From: Dichetophora obliterata
Lineage: Eukaryota > Arthropoda > Insecta > Diptera > Sciomyzidae
Reading direction: 5' to 3'
NCBI GenBank assembly: GCA_963920525.1
Contig: OY986435.1
Coordinates: 227,495,293 to 227,559,292 of the forward strand
Length of the DNA: 64,000 bases
In this document: positions 45,150-55,564 of the stretch, piece by piece
Layout of the letters: the number at the start of each line of letters is the position of its first letter
How positions within the stretch are numbered: the first letter of the stretch is position 1
Notes under the pieces: generated by a model
Databases searched by the model: none
What the model was told of the DNA's origin: nothing
The model's input: only the letters and a program-made list of their open reading frames with translations
Position numbers and translations under genes: made by a program

Positions 45150-46744
45150 CTACATGGGGTCATTCAATATAAATGAATACATAATTATATATAAATAAGT
45201 ATGAGGCGGAACTTGAGCCCTGCTAAGGTGATTTATTCTTAGGTTATAATTTGCATAACATCTATTCATCAGATAGCCGGACCTAATAAAAAATATTTTC
45301 AAGACTTTATAAAAAAAAATATGTTTTACAGGAAATATATTTAGTTGTTTAAATAGTAGAAAACTACTTGCAAGACGATTCCTTTTACATATTATGCGGA
45401 TGACATGTTTTTGAGCAGTAAGTTGAGGATTTACTTTATTACTATGCGTACCTCCCCAACATGCTAGGCCATATTCTAATTTCGAATAAAAAATGCCATA
45501 GTAAATACATGTTAGCAATTTTTCAGAGCAACAATTTTTTAAATGCTACATCTGTCTGGTTACAGTGATTAGATATTTCTTTAGAGCAGCTGTGTGGTCA
45601 ATCCAATTCATTTTCCAATCGATTATTAATCCAAGATATTTAAAACTTTTAACGCAGTCGATGCAAAAGCAATTTGTGGAAGAAGAACCGGATTCAATAT
45701 AAGTGTGAATGTTATTTTGTGAACCACAAATATCTTTACAAACTGAATACTTTTCACAATTTACGCAGTGAAATGTGAAGTTGCTAAGTCTAGCTTCTTT
45801 ACCAACAACATTAAAAATCATGAGTTTGGTTTTGTCACTTAGAACTAATTTGTGAGTAGTGGACCAATGTCTTAAGATTTCCAAATCACTTTTAACTGCA
45901 ATCATAAAGTTAAACACTGTATAACAGGAATATGTGCAAGCCATATCATCTGCAAATGCGATTGCCTGACTAGAGAATTTTTGAGAGAAAAGAGAATTCA
46001 TAAATATTCAAAACAAAATAGGACCCAAAACTGAACCTTGAGGAACACCAATGTTTATTTCTCTAAAGAAACAAGATGATTGCATATTTTCACTCTTTGT
46101 ACTCTGTTTGATAGATATGAACAAAACCATTTATAAGTATTGCTTCTAAAACCATATTTGTATAATTTTTTCAGCAGAATTTTGTGATCAACTGTATCAA
46201 AAGCTTTGGTTATATCAACAAACAGAGCTGCTGATATCTTTTTGTGATATAAGCTTGAATATTTATTAGTGCAAAAGTTCAAAAGAGCATCTTCAGTGGA
46301 CAGACCTGTTCTAAAACCAAACTGATTATTATTGAAAAACGTGTATTTATCCAAAAGTTTTAGCATTCTTGTCTTGATTTCTTTTTCAAAGATTTTGGAA
46401 AATGTTGAAATGATCGGGATTGGTCTGTTATTATTTAGATTGATTTTATCTCCTTTTTTAAAGAGGGGAGTTACTTCAGCTTTTTTAAGACAATCTGGAA
46501 AGATTCCTGCCTCGATACTTTTATTGAATAAATGACAGAGAACATCTACAACGTTTAACACTATGTTTTTAATAAATGTGTTAGAAAAACTGTTTTCAGT
46601 ACAAGAATTCGAGTTTTTTAGAGACATAATTATTTTGTAAATCTCGAAAGACGACATGGGCTCAAAAAAGAAAGTATTATTAAGATATTCTTCCTTATCT
46701 AGACAATTGCAAGAAATGAACTGTAAGCCATTGTCAGAAACCAC
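45150..46744 (-). pseudogene. CR1-like reverse transcriptase
   Basis: RT motifs in order: EVTPLFKKGDKINLNNNRPI, NNQFGFRTGLSTEDALL, ALFVDITKAFDTVDHKILL, then [13 protein letters not shown] across a stop near 46010, AFADDMACTY (catalytic FADD, 45940-45970), FKYLGLIIDWKMNW and FYSKLEYGLACWGG. Disrupted by stops near 46005 and 45530. Confidence 0.85.
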
Positions 46745-46875
46745 AGCATTTCCAATGTTCGAAAAATATTCATAAAGATATTTGCTTTATGGTCTTGATT
46801 CGAAATTTCATTGTAATCTATTTTTAAATTTGGAATACTAATAACTTTTTTATTTTTGTGTTGATTTTGTATGAT

Positions 46876-47259
46876 TTAAACACAATTTCTAAATGTTTGA
46901 TAGTTTATATGACAAGTTAAATGATCTGATATATGAAAATCACAAACTGAGCTACTAATTGAAATCTGTTTTGACTTATTTAAACGCACAAAAATATGAT
47001 CAATACACGTTTCAGAAGAGTTTGTTATACGAGTTGGTTGATTTATGTAACATTCAAGGCCATATGAGGAAAGCAAGAACAAGTAGTTGTCCACAAAAAC
47101 TGAAGACTGTAAAATATCTATATTAATATCGCCTAAAACTATCAGATGATCGGCTTTATCAGTTGGTAACAAATCATTTAAATCATGCAGAAAAACTTCT
47201 TTAGATGTGCCTTCGTGAAACCTTATAAATACATATAAAGGAAAAATTATGTTTAACAA
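46876..47259 (-). pseudogene. LINE endonuclease, partial
   Basis: DHLIVLGDINIDILQS, NQPTRITNSSETCIDHIFVR and CDFHISDHLTCHI are the C-terminal motifs of an APE-type endonuclease (GDIN, DHIF, SDH). The N-terminal half at 47260-47560 is in broken frames. Confidence 0.8.
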
Positions 47260-48079
47260 TTGAACAGTTTACTTTAAACACATCGGAACTCTGAAAATTC
47301 AAGCATTGAAACTCATAATTTATATTTTCAACGACAAAAACCGCAACACCTCCAGAAGCGTATTTACTATTACAATTTGCAAAAAACTATAACCGGGTAT
47401 ATTGAAAAGGGACTGTTCCTCCTCATAAATCCATGTTTCAGTCATAAAGATAAAATCGGGCTTTTTGATGAAGGAATCAAGATGCAATAAGAACGTATCA
47501 AAATTTTTACGTATACTTCTAATATTTTGTAGAATTATATAAAAATTGTTAGAGGTTTTGTTTGGGTTAAATCAAATACTGTTAATTGACATTACTACAA
47601 TTTTCAAAAGGAATATCATATAAATTATTACGAGGATCATAGACAGGACTGTTCATATTGCACACAAATTTAATTTTAAAAGATAATTTATATTAAATAA
47701 CCTTACTTAATACTTACAATAACTTTATCTCCTTCCTTTTTGCGCATAAGAACCCTGCCTCCTTTAACCCAAACAAATTTAAAATTTTTCTATTTTATGC
47801 TTCTGAGGGCCGTTTTGTTCACAGAGAGATAAATTTATCTCCGGGATAATTCCAGCATTTTTCCAGTTCTTCATTTGTTCATAGTGAGTTAGTCATTTAA
47901 CTCTACAAGCTAGAGATAAAAATGGTGGCGAAATAGCTTCACCCTCGAAATAACTAACGCATGCCATATGGTTGGGTTAAGCGTTTTATCTCGCTCTCAT
48001 CACTCTCATTTTACTACTTTTTATTTATTTGATGTCAAAACTAGGTGTCAAAATATTTAAATAAAAACAGCAAATATAA

Positions 48080-48640
48080 TTTTTGAAAATTAATAAATAA
48101 AAAAAGGATAATCTGGAGCACTTCTGGGAGAATTGGAGCGACGGCGATGACGAAGTGGAAATAACACTGCAGCACGAACGCAGGCAATATAAAATGCAGG
48201 AACGCATTGGAGTGGAAAAGTGAGACGACAATGATTTCGTTTATAGTTTCCGATTGACGAAGGTCGCATTTGTAAGGGTACTCCAATTGTTTGAACCATC
48301 GCTGTTCTTATAGCAAGGTAAGATGCTGTACAAATAGATATTTCCATGCTAATCAATTTTGTCACTGCAGATCACGCTATATACGACCGGTCACTCAATG
48401 CTTGAAACAATGCAATAGAGTATATCTGACTTCGCCGGCGTTCCATAACATCAGTTTGTGTTATTTTGCGCAAAGTGACCGTCGCGATTGCACAGCTACG
48501 ATCAATTTTCATCAAAATGCCACGCACAAATGATGAAAGTTTGGCGGCAAGCAGGAAATTTTATAAAGTTTCGAGATTCCTCGTGTGCAAATTAACATCA
48601 TCTATCCTGGAGCATGAATAAATAATAACTAATTTATAAT
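48080..48640 (+). pseudogene. Possible Harbinger transposase remnant
   Basis: The plus strand reads DNLEHFWENWSDGDDEVE, then NDFVYSFRLTKVAFVRVLQL, resembling the N-terminal region of HARBI1-type transposases (F..FR.....F..ll). Stops follow. The later DDE motifs are not recognisable. Confidence 0.35.
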
Positions 48641-48842
48641 TTGAAGTTTTTAATTTATTTCCTTTAAGGCGAATTTTCTTCAGTCCATTTTTCTAAAAAT
48701 TTACTGGAAACGTGGTTTTATTTTGACGCAAATTTAATGTTTATAAACACATTATGAGCATTTCCATTGAAAGGTCCACCGTCAATGCAAAATAAGAACA
48801 GAAAAAAACTATCTTCGACTGGGCCAAAGTTAAAATACCCCA

Positions 48843-48911
48843 TCATATTTTTAGCCAAATCACTTTCTCCTCATCCTTGCTGTAATTAGCAGAGCGGTCG
48901 CTTTTTGCCAT
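48843..48911 (-). pseudogene. Myb/SANT-like protein start, Harbinger accessory gene remnant
   Basis: MAKSDRSANYSKDEEKVIWL then a stop. RSANYS..E is the usual beginning of the Myb/SANT-like DNA-binding protein encoded by Harbinger elements. Only about 22 codons are preserved. Confidence 0.45.
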
Positions 48912-48965
48912 TTTATAATTTTTTAGAATTTAAATAAAGTATGTAATGCAACGTCTTGGTTATGA

Positions 48966-49104
48966 CCCGGTTTATACTCGTCAAGAATTGAGGTCAATTC
49001 TTGGCCATTCCCTTTTGAAGTTCCTCCTCTCTCGCATTGATGTCCGCGTCTTTCATCCACAAAGGTAAGACTTGACCATCAAGTCTTGACGAGTATAAAC
49101 CGGG
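48966..49104. mobile_element. Palindromic mini-element, 139 bp
   Basis: CCCGGTTTATACTCGTCAAG and its inverted copy CTTGACGAGTATAAACCGGG, with inner TTGAGGTCAA/TTGACCATCAA. A further ACTCGTCAAGACTTGACGGG fragment lies after the RTE LINE (50886-50906), so the LINE may have inserted into a cluster of this family. Confidence 0.65.
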
Positions 49105-49107
49105 CAA

Positions 49108-50882
49108 GAAGGATACACGAAAATTTTACCAACTGGTTAAGCGTCTAACCCAAGGTTTCAAGCCCGGAGCATCCACTTGTAGAGATGGGAATGGAAATCT
49201 GGTTACAGATACGCAGTGCGCACTGAGATTGTGGAGACAGCATTTTTCCAATCTGCTTACGGGCGATGATCCCACCAACTCCGCCCATGGAGAATGCAGT
49301 TCGCCACAACAAATCGACGATGACGAAGTAGAAGTTCTACCACCTAGCCATGACGAGGTTCGAGTTGCTATCCAGCGGCTCAAAAACAACAAAGCAGCGG
49401 GTGCTGACGGCCTGCCAGCTGAACTGTTTAAAGCCGGCGGCGATGAATTGATAGGGTGCATGCATCAACTCATCAGCAAAATATGGCTAGCGGAATGCAT
49501 GCCCGACGATTGGAATCTCAGCGTGCTTTGTCCCTTACTTAAGAAAGGAGACCCGACAATTTGCGCCAAATACCGAGGTATCAGTCTTATTTCCATCGCA
49601 TATAAGGTCCTCTCGAGCGTACTATGTGAAAGACTTAAGCCGTATACAAAAACACTGATTGGACCTTATCAGTGTGGCTTTCGACCTGGTAAATCCACCA
49701 TAGACCAGATTTTTACACTGCGCCAAATCCTGGAGAAAACCAACGAAAAGCAAATCGACACGCATCATCTCTTTGTCGATTATAAAGCTGCGTTCGATAG
49801 CCCGAGGCGGGATTGCCTATACGCAACAATGTCTGAGTTCGGTACCCCTGCAAAGTTGATAAGACTCTGCAGGATGACGTTGAGCAATACTTGCAGCTCC
49901 GTCAAGGTAGGAAATGACCTCTCCGAAACCTTCCATACTGAACGAGGTTTCAGACAAGGCGACCCGCTATCTTGCGATCTCTTCAACATCATCATGGAGG
50001 GGATCCTACGAAAGGCCGGTGTGCATCGAAATGGCACCATTTTTTACAAAGGTGTTCAGCTCCTTGCGTATGCTGATGATATTGATATCATCGGTAGAAC
50101 CAAGAGAGATGTCACTGCTGCTTTCACCGCTATCGAAAAAGAATCAGCCAAGTTGGGTTTGACGGTAAACGAGGGTAAAACGAAGTATATGCTGCCTGCT
50201 GGCAGGGGAGCGGGGCGGCTAGGCTCTCACGTTTCAACAGGCAACTATAACTTTGAAGTGGTCAAGGAATTTACCTACCTTGGCACCGCCATTAACAGCA
50301 ATAATGATGTCAGCCTGGAGATAAAGCGAAGAATAACAATTGCTAATAGGTGCTACTACGGGCTTAGTAAGCAATTACGTTGCAGAGCCCTCTCTCGATC
50401 GACAAAACTGACACTCTACAAGACGCTCATTATACCTGTGCTTCTTTATGGCGCTGAGGCATGGGTTGTCTCGCAAGCAGACGCAGCCGCTCTTGGGGTG
50501 TTTGAGAGAAAAGTTCTTCGCAAAATCTTCGGCCCTATTCGAGTTGGCGACGACTATCGCATACGAATGAACTACGAGCTGTATGAGATATACGACGACA
50601 TTGAAGTAGTTCAGCGTATCGCAATCCAGCGATTACGCTGGCTAGGTCATGTCCATCGTATGAATGACGATGCTCCAGCGAAAAAGGTGTTCGAGGCGAA
50701 GGCCGACGACGAAGAGGGAGACCATGCCTCCAATGGATTGACCAGGTCGAGGAAGCCCTAACCGCGGTTGGTGAAACCAATTGGAGAAGGCGCGCGCGAA
50801 GCAGAGGCGCCTGGCGAGAGCTGATGAGATCGGCCGAAACCCGACGACGGGTTGCTATGGCCACCTAAGTAAGTAAGTAAGT
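49108..50882 (+). mobile_element. RTE-clade LINE, 5' truncated
   Basis: Starts within coding (KDTRKFYQLVKRLTQGF) and ends at an (AAGT)n tail, 50867-50882, directly after the stop of the terminal frame. No RNase H. The best-preserved LINE here. Confidence 0.9.
49229..50770 (+). pseudogene. RTE reverse transcriptase
   Basis: RT motifs in order: IQRLKNNKAAGADGLPAEL, LCPLLKKGDPTICAKYRGIS, YQCGFRPGKSTIDQIF, FVDYKAAFDS, RGFRQGDPLSCDLFNIIME, LLAYADDIDIIGRT (catalytic YADD, about 50066-50107) and LGLTVNEGKTKYM. The C-terminal part has ERKVLRKIFGPI and RLRWLGHVHRMND. Open for 510 codons; one base is lost near 50705, shifting the last 60 or so residues, which continue open in the next frame (WIDQVEEALTAVGETNW) to a stop at 50865. 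Otherwise apparently intact. Confidence 0.92.
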
Positions 50883-50910
50883 AACACTCGTCAAGACTTG
50901 ACGGGCAAGT

Positions 50911-51125
50911 ATGGCAGAATTAGAGAAGGTATATGCATTTTGGAGAGGGAGACTGCCGCAACTGTCAAAACGAAGTTGACAGCTCATACAAAATCTGAAA
51001 ACCGATGAGAATGCGATAAGAAAGCGAAAAAAGGCAAGAATAGCAAAATGCTTGAGTTTGACAATTCTGGCTATGAGAAAGAGAGCGCAGTCTGAAATGC
51101 ATATACCTTCTCTAATTCTGCCATG
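50911..51125. mobile_element. MITE with 9-bp duplication, possibly MULE
   Basis: Ends ATGGCAGAATTAGAGAAGG and (inverted) ATGGCAGAATTAGAGAAGG, arms of about 30 bp. CGGGCAAGT at 50902-50910 and 51126-51134. A 9-bp target duplication is typical of Mutator-like elements. Confidence 0.7.
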
Positions 51126-51315
51126 CGGGCAAGTATTGTGTTTCATGGCGTTTGACACATGTGGAAAGCGAAAAGCACAAATTTGAACGTACAGTTTTCT
51201 TGGGCATTTCGTTATTTTTAACCGTCATCTCTTGAGTGTAAATTGAAGCGTCGAGTTAAAAAGGAAATATGCAAAACGAGTGTATACCAGGACAACTTCA
51301 AAAATCTCGGTTGTA

Positions 51316-52621
51316 AAGGGTGATTTTTTTGAGGTTATGATTTTCATGCATTAGTATTTGACAGATCACGTGGGATTTCAGACATGGTGTCAAAGAGAAC
51401 GATGCTCAGTATGCTTTGACATTTCATCATGAATAGACTTACTAACGAGCAACGCTTGCAAATCATTGAATTTTATTACCAAAATCAGTGTTCGGTTCGA
51501 AATGTGTTTCGCGCTTTACGTCCGATTTATGGTCTACATAATCGACCAAGTGAGCAAACAATTAATGCGATTGTGACCAAGTTTCGCACTCAGTTTACTT
51601 TATTGGACATTAAACCAACCACACGAATGCGTACAGTGCGTACAGAAGAGAATATTGCGTCTGTTTCTGAGAGTGTTGCTGAAGACCGTGAAATGTCGAT
51701 TCGTCGCCGTTCGCAGCAATTGGGTTTGTGTTATTCGACCACATGGAAGGTTTTACGCAAAGATCTTGGTGTAAAACCGTATAAAATACAGCTCGTGCAA
51801 GAACTGAAGCCGAACGATCTGCCACAACGTCGAATTTTCAGTGAATGGGCCCTAGAAAAGTTGGCAGAAAATCCGCTTTTTTATCGACAAATTTTGTTCA
51901 GCGATGAGGCTCATTTCTGGTTGAATGGCTACGTAAATAAGCAAAATTGCCGCATTTGGAGTGAAGAGCAACCAGAAGCCGTTCAAGAACTGGCCATGCA
52001 TCCCGAAAAATGCACTGTTTGGTGTGGTTTGTACGCTGGTGGAATCATTGGACCGTATTTTTTCAAAGATGCTGTTGGACGCAACGTTACGGTGAATGGC
52101 GATCGCTATCGTTCGATGCTAACAAACTTTTTGTTGCCAAAAATGGAAGAACTGAACTTGGTTGACATGTGGTTTCAACAAGATGGCGCTACATGCCACA
52201 CAGCTCGCGATTCTATGGCCATTTTGAGGGAAAACTTCGGAGAACAATTAATCTCAAGAAATGGACCGGTAAGTTGGCCACCAAGATCATGCGATTTGAC
52301 GCCTTTAGACTATTTTTTGTGGGGCTACGTCAAGTCTAAAGTCTACAGAAATAAGCCAGCAACTATTCCAGCTTTGGAAGACAACATTTCCGAAGAAATT
52401 CGGGCTATTCCGGCCGAAATGCTCGAAAAAGTTGCCCAAAATTGGACTTTCCGAATGGACCACCTAAGACGCAGCCGCGGTCAACATTTAAATGAAATTA
52501 TCTTCAAAAAGTAAATGTCATGGACCAATCTAACGTTTCAAATAAAGAACCGATGAGATTTTGCAAATTTTATGCGTTTTTTTAAAAAAAAAAATTATCA
52601 AGCTCTTAAAAGATCACCCTT
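51316..52621 (+). mobile_element. Complete DD41D (rosa-type) mariner
   Basis: 1306 bp flanked by TA (51314-51315, 52622-52623); short ends AAGGGTGATTTTTTT and (inverted) AAGGGTGATCTTTTA. A single full-length transposase frame. It lies inside the Harbinger element within the LINE within the P-gene intron. Confidence 0.92.
51429..52514 (+). CDS. DD41D mariner transposase, intact
   Basis: 361 codons, open from ATG to TAA. The N-terminal half has two helix-turn-helix-like parts (LTNEQRLQIIEFYYQNQCSV; REMSIRRRSQQLGLCYSTTW). The catalytic domain has ILFSDEAHFWLNG, WFQQDGATCHTA and SCDLTPLDYFLW; 41 residues separate the second Asp and the Asp of PLDYF, placing it in the DD41D group first described as rosa in the tephritid Ceratitis rosa (family knowledge). 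All three Asp are present. It cuts and pastes DNA at TA sites in the nucleus. The start is supported by the 113-bp leader from the left end. A related dead copy is at 36945-37562. Confidence 0.93.
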   Translation: MNRLTNEQRLQIIEFYYQNQCSVRNVFRALRPIYGLHNRPSEQTINAIVTKFRTQFTLLDIKPTTRMRTVRTEENIASVSESVAEDREMSIRRRSQQLGLCYSTTWKVLRKDLGVKPYKIQLVQELKPNDLPQRRIFSEWALEKLAENPLFYRQILFSDEAHFWLNGYVNKQNCRIWSEEQPEAVQELAMHPEKCTVWCGLYAGGIIGPYFFKDAVGRNVTVNGDRYRSMLTNFLLPKMEELNLVDMWFQQDGATCHTARDSMAILRENFGEQLISRNGPVSWPPRSCDLTPLDYFLWGYVKSKVYRNKPATIPALEDNISEEIRAIPAEMLEKVAQNWTFRMDHLRRSRGQHLNEIIFKK

Positions 52622-52849
52622 TAGTTTTGAAAATCACCATAAATTTTTGAATTAATGTGCAACATTCTTACACTTCAATGGAAACAAAGAAGTAAAATAT
52701 AAGGAAGTGGTGTAATAGCAGAAAAGTGTGGTATTTTTTAAATTGGTGTTGGTTTACACAAATACAGAAACAATAACAAAGGGTCGTATTCGGTTGTATC
52801 GTAAAAGAAGGCCCAAACTGTTAAAGTTTGTTCTTATTGCATTAAAATT

Positions 52850-54393
52850 TAGATATCCAAAGTGTGTGAGGCGCTCATGGCCGAGCAGATATCCCGCCAC
52901 TTGAGCCTTTACAATCTCATGTCGCACTTACAGTCTGGTTTTCGTCCTGGGCACAGCTGCTCTACTGCTGTGGTCAAAGTACTTGATGACATAAGAGTAC
53001 CCTATGATTCGGGCGATTTGACACTGCTGTGCTTACTAGATTTCTCTAAAGCTTTCGACACCGTCAGCCACTCTATCCTCTGCAGAAAACTTTCCCAACA
53101 TTTTAGGTTCTCTAAATCCGCAGTCCGCCTCTTAAAAAGCTATTTGATAGGTAGGTCTCAGAGTTAGGTTGGGAAATAATTTATCTCTTTTAAAGGGCAC
53201 ATCTAGTGGAGTACCTCAAGGCTCAGTACTTGGTCCGTTGTTATTCACCATGTTCATAAATGACATATTTAGGAAGTGTCACCACGTCACAATGCATGCA
53301 TACGCTGATGACCTCCAACTTTACTTGTCGAGGCCAATAGGTCTAGTTAAAGATTTATGCGCTAGAGTCAATGAGGACTTAGCCGTGATATCAAATTGGG
53401 CTGTTGATAACATGCTCATGCTGAACCCCTCGAAATCTTATGTATTGCCAATTTCAAAAAAAACGTTCAGCAATGAAGACCTGTCTCCAATTTTGCTTAA
53501 CAACGTGAAGCTTAAACTAGTTTGTAAGGTCACCAATCTTGGATTTAAAATAAACTCTTCTCTATCCTGTGGTGATCAAATCAATTCTTGCATAAAAAAA
53601 ATTTACTATGTCCTTCGAAATCTGCGGATGACATCAAGCTTTGTGCCTCAAGAAACTAGGAAAAAACTAGTTTTGCAGCTGTTGATGCCAGTAATAACTT
53701 ACTCGGAAGTCGTATACTGTAAACTCGATTCTCGGTCGTTGCACAAGCTTTTAGTTGCCTTCAATAATGCAGCCCGGTATGTATATGGCTTAAGAAGGTT
53801 TGATCATATATCTGCCCACAGTAAAAAATTGCTTGGTCGTGACCTACAAAGCTACCTTGAAGCTAGACACACTATATTTCTACACCGAATCATTTACACA
53901 CAAAAACCATCGTACCTTTTTGAAAAAATAGAGTTCTGTAGGTCAAGCAGAAACATGAACCTTATGATCCCTAGATATAACTTCGTTAACTCCAGTAGAT
54001 TGTTTTTCGTCAGTGGTATAAGATCGTGGAATTCTTTGCCATTCAATATTAAAAGTGTTTCCAATCATAAGAAATTTAAGCATTTAATCTTTGAATACTT
54101 CTCTTAACTTTTTCTTGTTTCTTCCTTTCTCGCCTGTACTTTATCTACCTTTAATTATACTTCTATATAATATTTTTAAGTCTACATTATTATTTTTGTT
54201 TTTGTTTTGTTCTATTTTTAATTAATTGCTTCAAAATCAAAATAACTCGTAATTAATTTTTAGGATTTAATTTAATTTGATGTTATTTTATTATGTATCT
54301 TTATGTTGTTATCTCTTATGTTCATAGCGGCATGCAAAAGATTTTATCTTATATGTCAACAACTTTTGTTAAATAAATAAATAAATATCGTAA
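52850..54393 (+). mobile_element. CR1/Jockey-like LINE, 5' truncated, in the Harbinger element
   Basis: Begins in the middle of RT (EALMAEQISRHLSLYNLMSH) and ends with a (AAAT)n tail at about 54373-54390. No RNase H. Confidence 0.88.
52862..54107 (+). pseudogene. LINE reverse transcriptase, C-terminal two thirds
   Basis: [67 protein letters not shown] (YADD near 53300) and [12 protein letters not shown], continuing to [20 protein letters not shown] at the end. One frame change near 53164. 5' third missing. Confidence 0.9.
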
Positions 54394-54828
54394 ATATCGT
54401 AAATATCGTAAATTTTAGGAACATTTCAAGAATAGCAACAACTCTAATTATTCAAAAAATTTCAGATCGCTCGCAATTGGCTTAGTCCCATGTTACGGTG
54501 GCGGTCATGGGCTCATCATGGTCATGCATTGTTGTTGTTTCAATGTAAATTAAAAATTTGAGAGCGAGAGCAAGAGAGTAAATTTTCTCCACCACGGTCA
54601 TGAACCAATAAGATTTTTCTTGGTTCATGCCATTTCCTTATATTTTACTTCTTTGAATGGAAAGCTTTAAAAACTGAGAGCGAAGTTATCCTCTCAGCAT
54701 AAAGTCGTGATCAAATGTGAATAAAACCAATTTTTTATCTCGATATTTATACAATTGGAATAAAATTAACCTAGAGTAGTAATCCACGAGTTAAATCATA
54801 ATTATGCCTTTTGTGAACAATACGGCCC

Positions 54829-55060
54829 TGAGCAGCTTTCAAAAGATCCCTAGTAAAAACTGATAAGCTATCATTAATATAAATATTCTGGTTGCTATCA
54901 CTACCAAAAAATCTGCTGCACAAGTTCCTATTTGCGATTTTTTTTTCATTACTTCTCTCTTTTTGTAAAGAGAGACGAATTTAACACACAAAATATCCAT
55001 CGTTGCATTAACAGTATCATAAAGAATTAAAAATTAATAACATAAAAAATAAAAATAATA
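54829..55060 (-). mobile_element. 5' remainder of the CR1-like LINE
   Basis: The minus strand reads INDSLSVFTRDLLKAA and then meets the Harbinger end; the frame resumes at 47803 with KHKIEKF..FVWVK. This is the C-terminal half of an ORF1 related to those of CR1-like LINEs. TGA occurs on both sides of the insertion. Confidence 0.65.
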
Positions 55061-55139
55061 AAATAAAAATTACATTATCCGACAGCAAAGGAACGTCGCT
55101 TTTTTAAATTTACATTGGAAAGGTTATTGATGTTCTTAC

Positions 55140-55564
55140 TCAGTTTGTGTGGAGCAGTCCAAATGGGACGCTTCAGCCACTTCCACCGCTTCAGCCACCT
55201 CCATTGGCAATGTCACATCTGATTCCAAAATGCAAGCTGCTGCTGCAGAACTACAAGCTGGTGCTTCCACTTTATATACTGCCGGTGCTTCCATGCTGCA
55301 TGCTGTCGCTGCTTCCTGCGCATTGTTGGACAGTAAAGGTACTGCGCCTGGCTGCAGTCGTGGTTTTTTGGATGGGTCACCTGGGGGTTGTATGAAATCA
55401 TTTGCAGTGAAATGATTTTCACACACAACTGCGTTTGCCGTAAAAGTAATTTTACACAGTTCACTCCACCTGCGTAGCTTAAAGTAGTCTTTAGGCACTT
55501 TAAAAAATGAGCATTTCCCTTCAGAGAAACGTTTTTTGCATAAAGCACACTTTTCCCACCGCAT
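55140..55564 (-). CDS. P-derived gene exon 1: THAP domain
   Basis: 141 codons plus two bases. C-x2-C (CALC) near the start, KVPK, RRW, then VVCENHF and a downstream AVPLL: the C2CH signature of a THAP DNA-binding domain, residues about 6-78. An Ala-rich linker follows, ending DCSTQT. The donor is ACTGA/GTAAGAAC at 55139; unspliced, the next codon is a stop. Start at the first ATG (55564), which directly precedes the THAP domain; the upstream 150 bp has no in-frame extension that I recognise. Confidence 0.85.

Larger units (their letters stand above)
44909..47806 (-). mobile_element. CR1-like LINE in P-gene intron 1, 3' and middle part
   Basis: The (TTTA)n at 44910-44930 is the reversed (TAAA)n tail. 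In reading order: the end of ORF1 (47690-47806: FVWVK-like and RKKEGDKVIVS), an endonuclease (47259 to 46876: DHLIVLGDINIDIL, TCIDHIFVR), RT (46744 to 45546) and a C-terminal part (45518 to 45150). Its 5' remainder continues at 54829 after the Harbinger element. A few frame breaks. Confidence 0.85.
47807..54828 (+). mobile_element. PIF/Harbinger element, gutted and filled with other transposons
   Basis: Ends GGGCCGTTTTGTTCACA and (inverted) GGGCCGTATTGTTCACA with TGA on both sides (47804-47806, 54829-54831). Inside are a Myb/SANT-like remnant (48843-48911, minus) and a possible transposase remnant (48080-48640, plus), the two-gene layout of Harbinger. It also holds an RTE LINE, a DD41D mariner, a CR1-like LINE and two MITEs. 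Without these it would be about 2.5 kb. Confidence 0.7.
40897..55564 (-). mobile_element. P-superfamily THAP transposase gene, five exons, introns swollen by insertions
   Basis: Exons 55140-55564, 44171-44832, 43864-44094, 43622-43806 and 41469-41795 have GT-AG ends, and phases 2, 1, 1 and 0 agree, giving 609 residues without a stop. Order: THAP zinc finger, STQT linker and coiled coil, then the RNase H-like core of P transposase with LSFDEMKLS, FADAPHLLKLVRNH and QDVLENFFG. Canonical P transposase is about 750 residues; the C-terminal part here (40897-41468) is broken. Introns 2 and 3 are 76 and 57 bp. Intron 1 (10.3 kb) and intron 4 (1.8 kb) are short introns expanded by nested transposons. 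No P-type terminal repeats found. It is either an old P element or a domesticated descendant; I cannot decide from sequence alone. Confidence 0.85.

Noticed and set aside
55149..55415. Plus-strand frames opposite the THAP exon
   Set aside because: Shadows; the minus-strand frame carries the complete C2CH signature and splices in phase to the P core.
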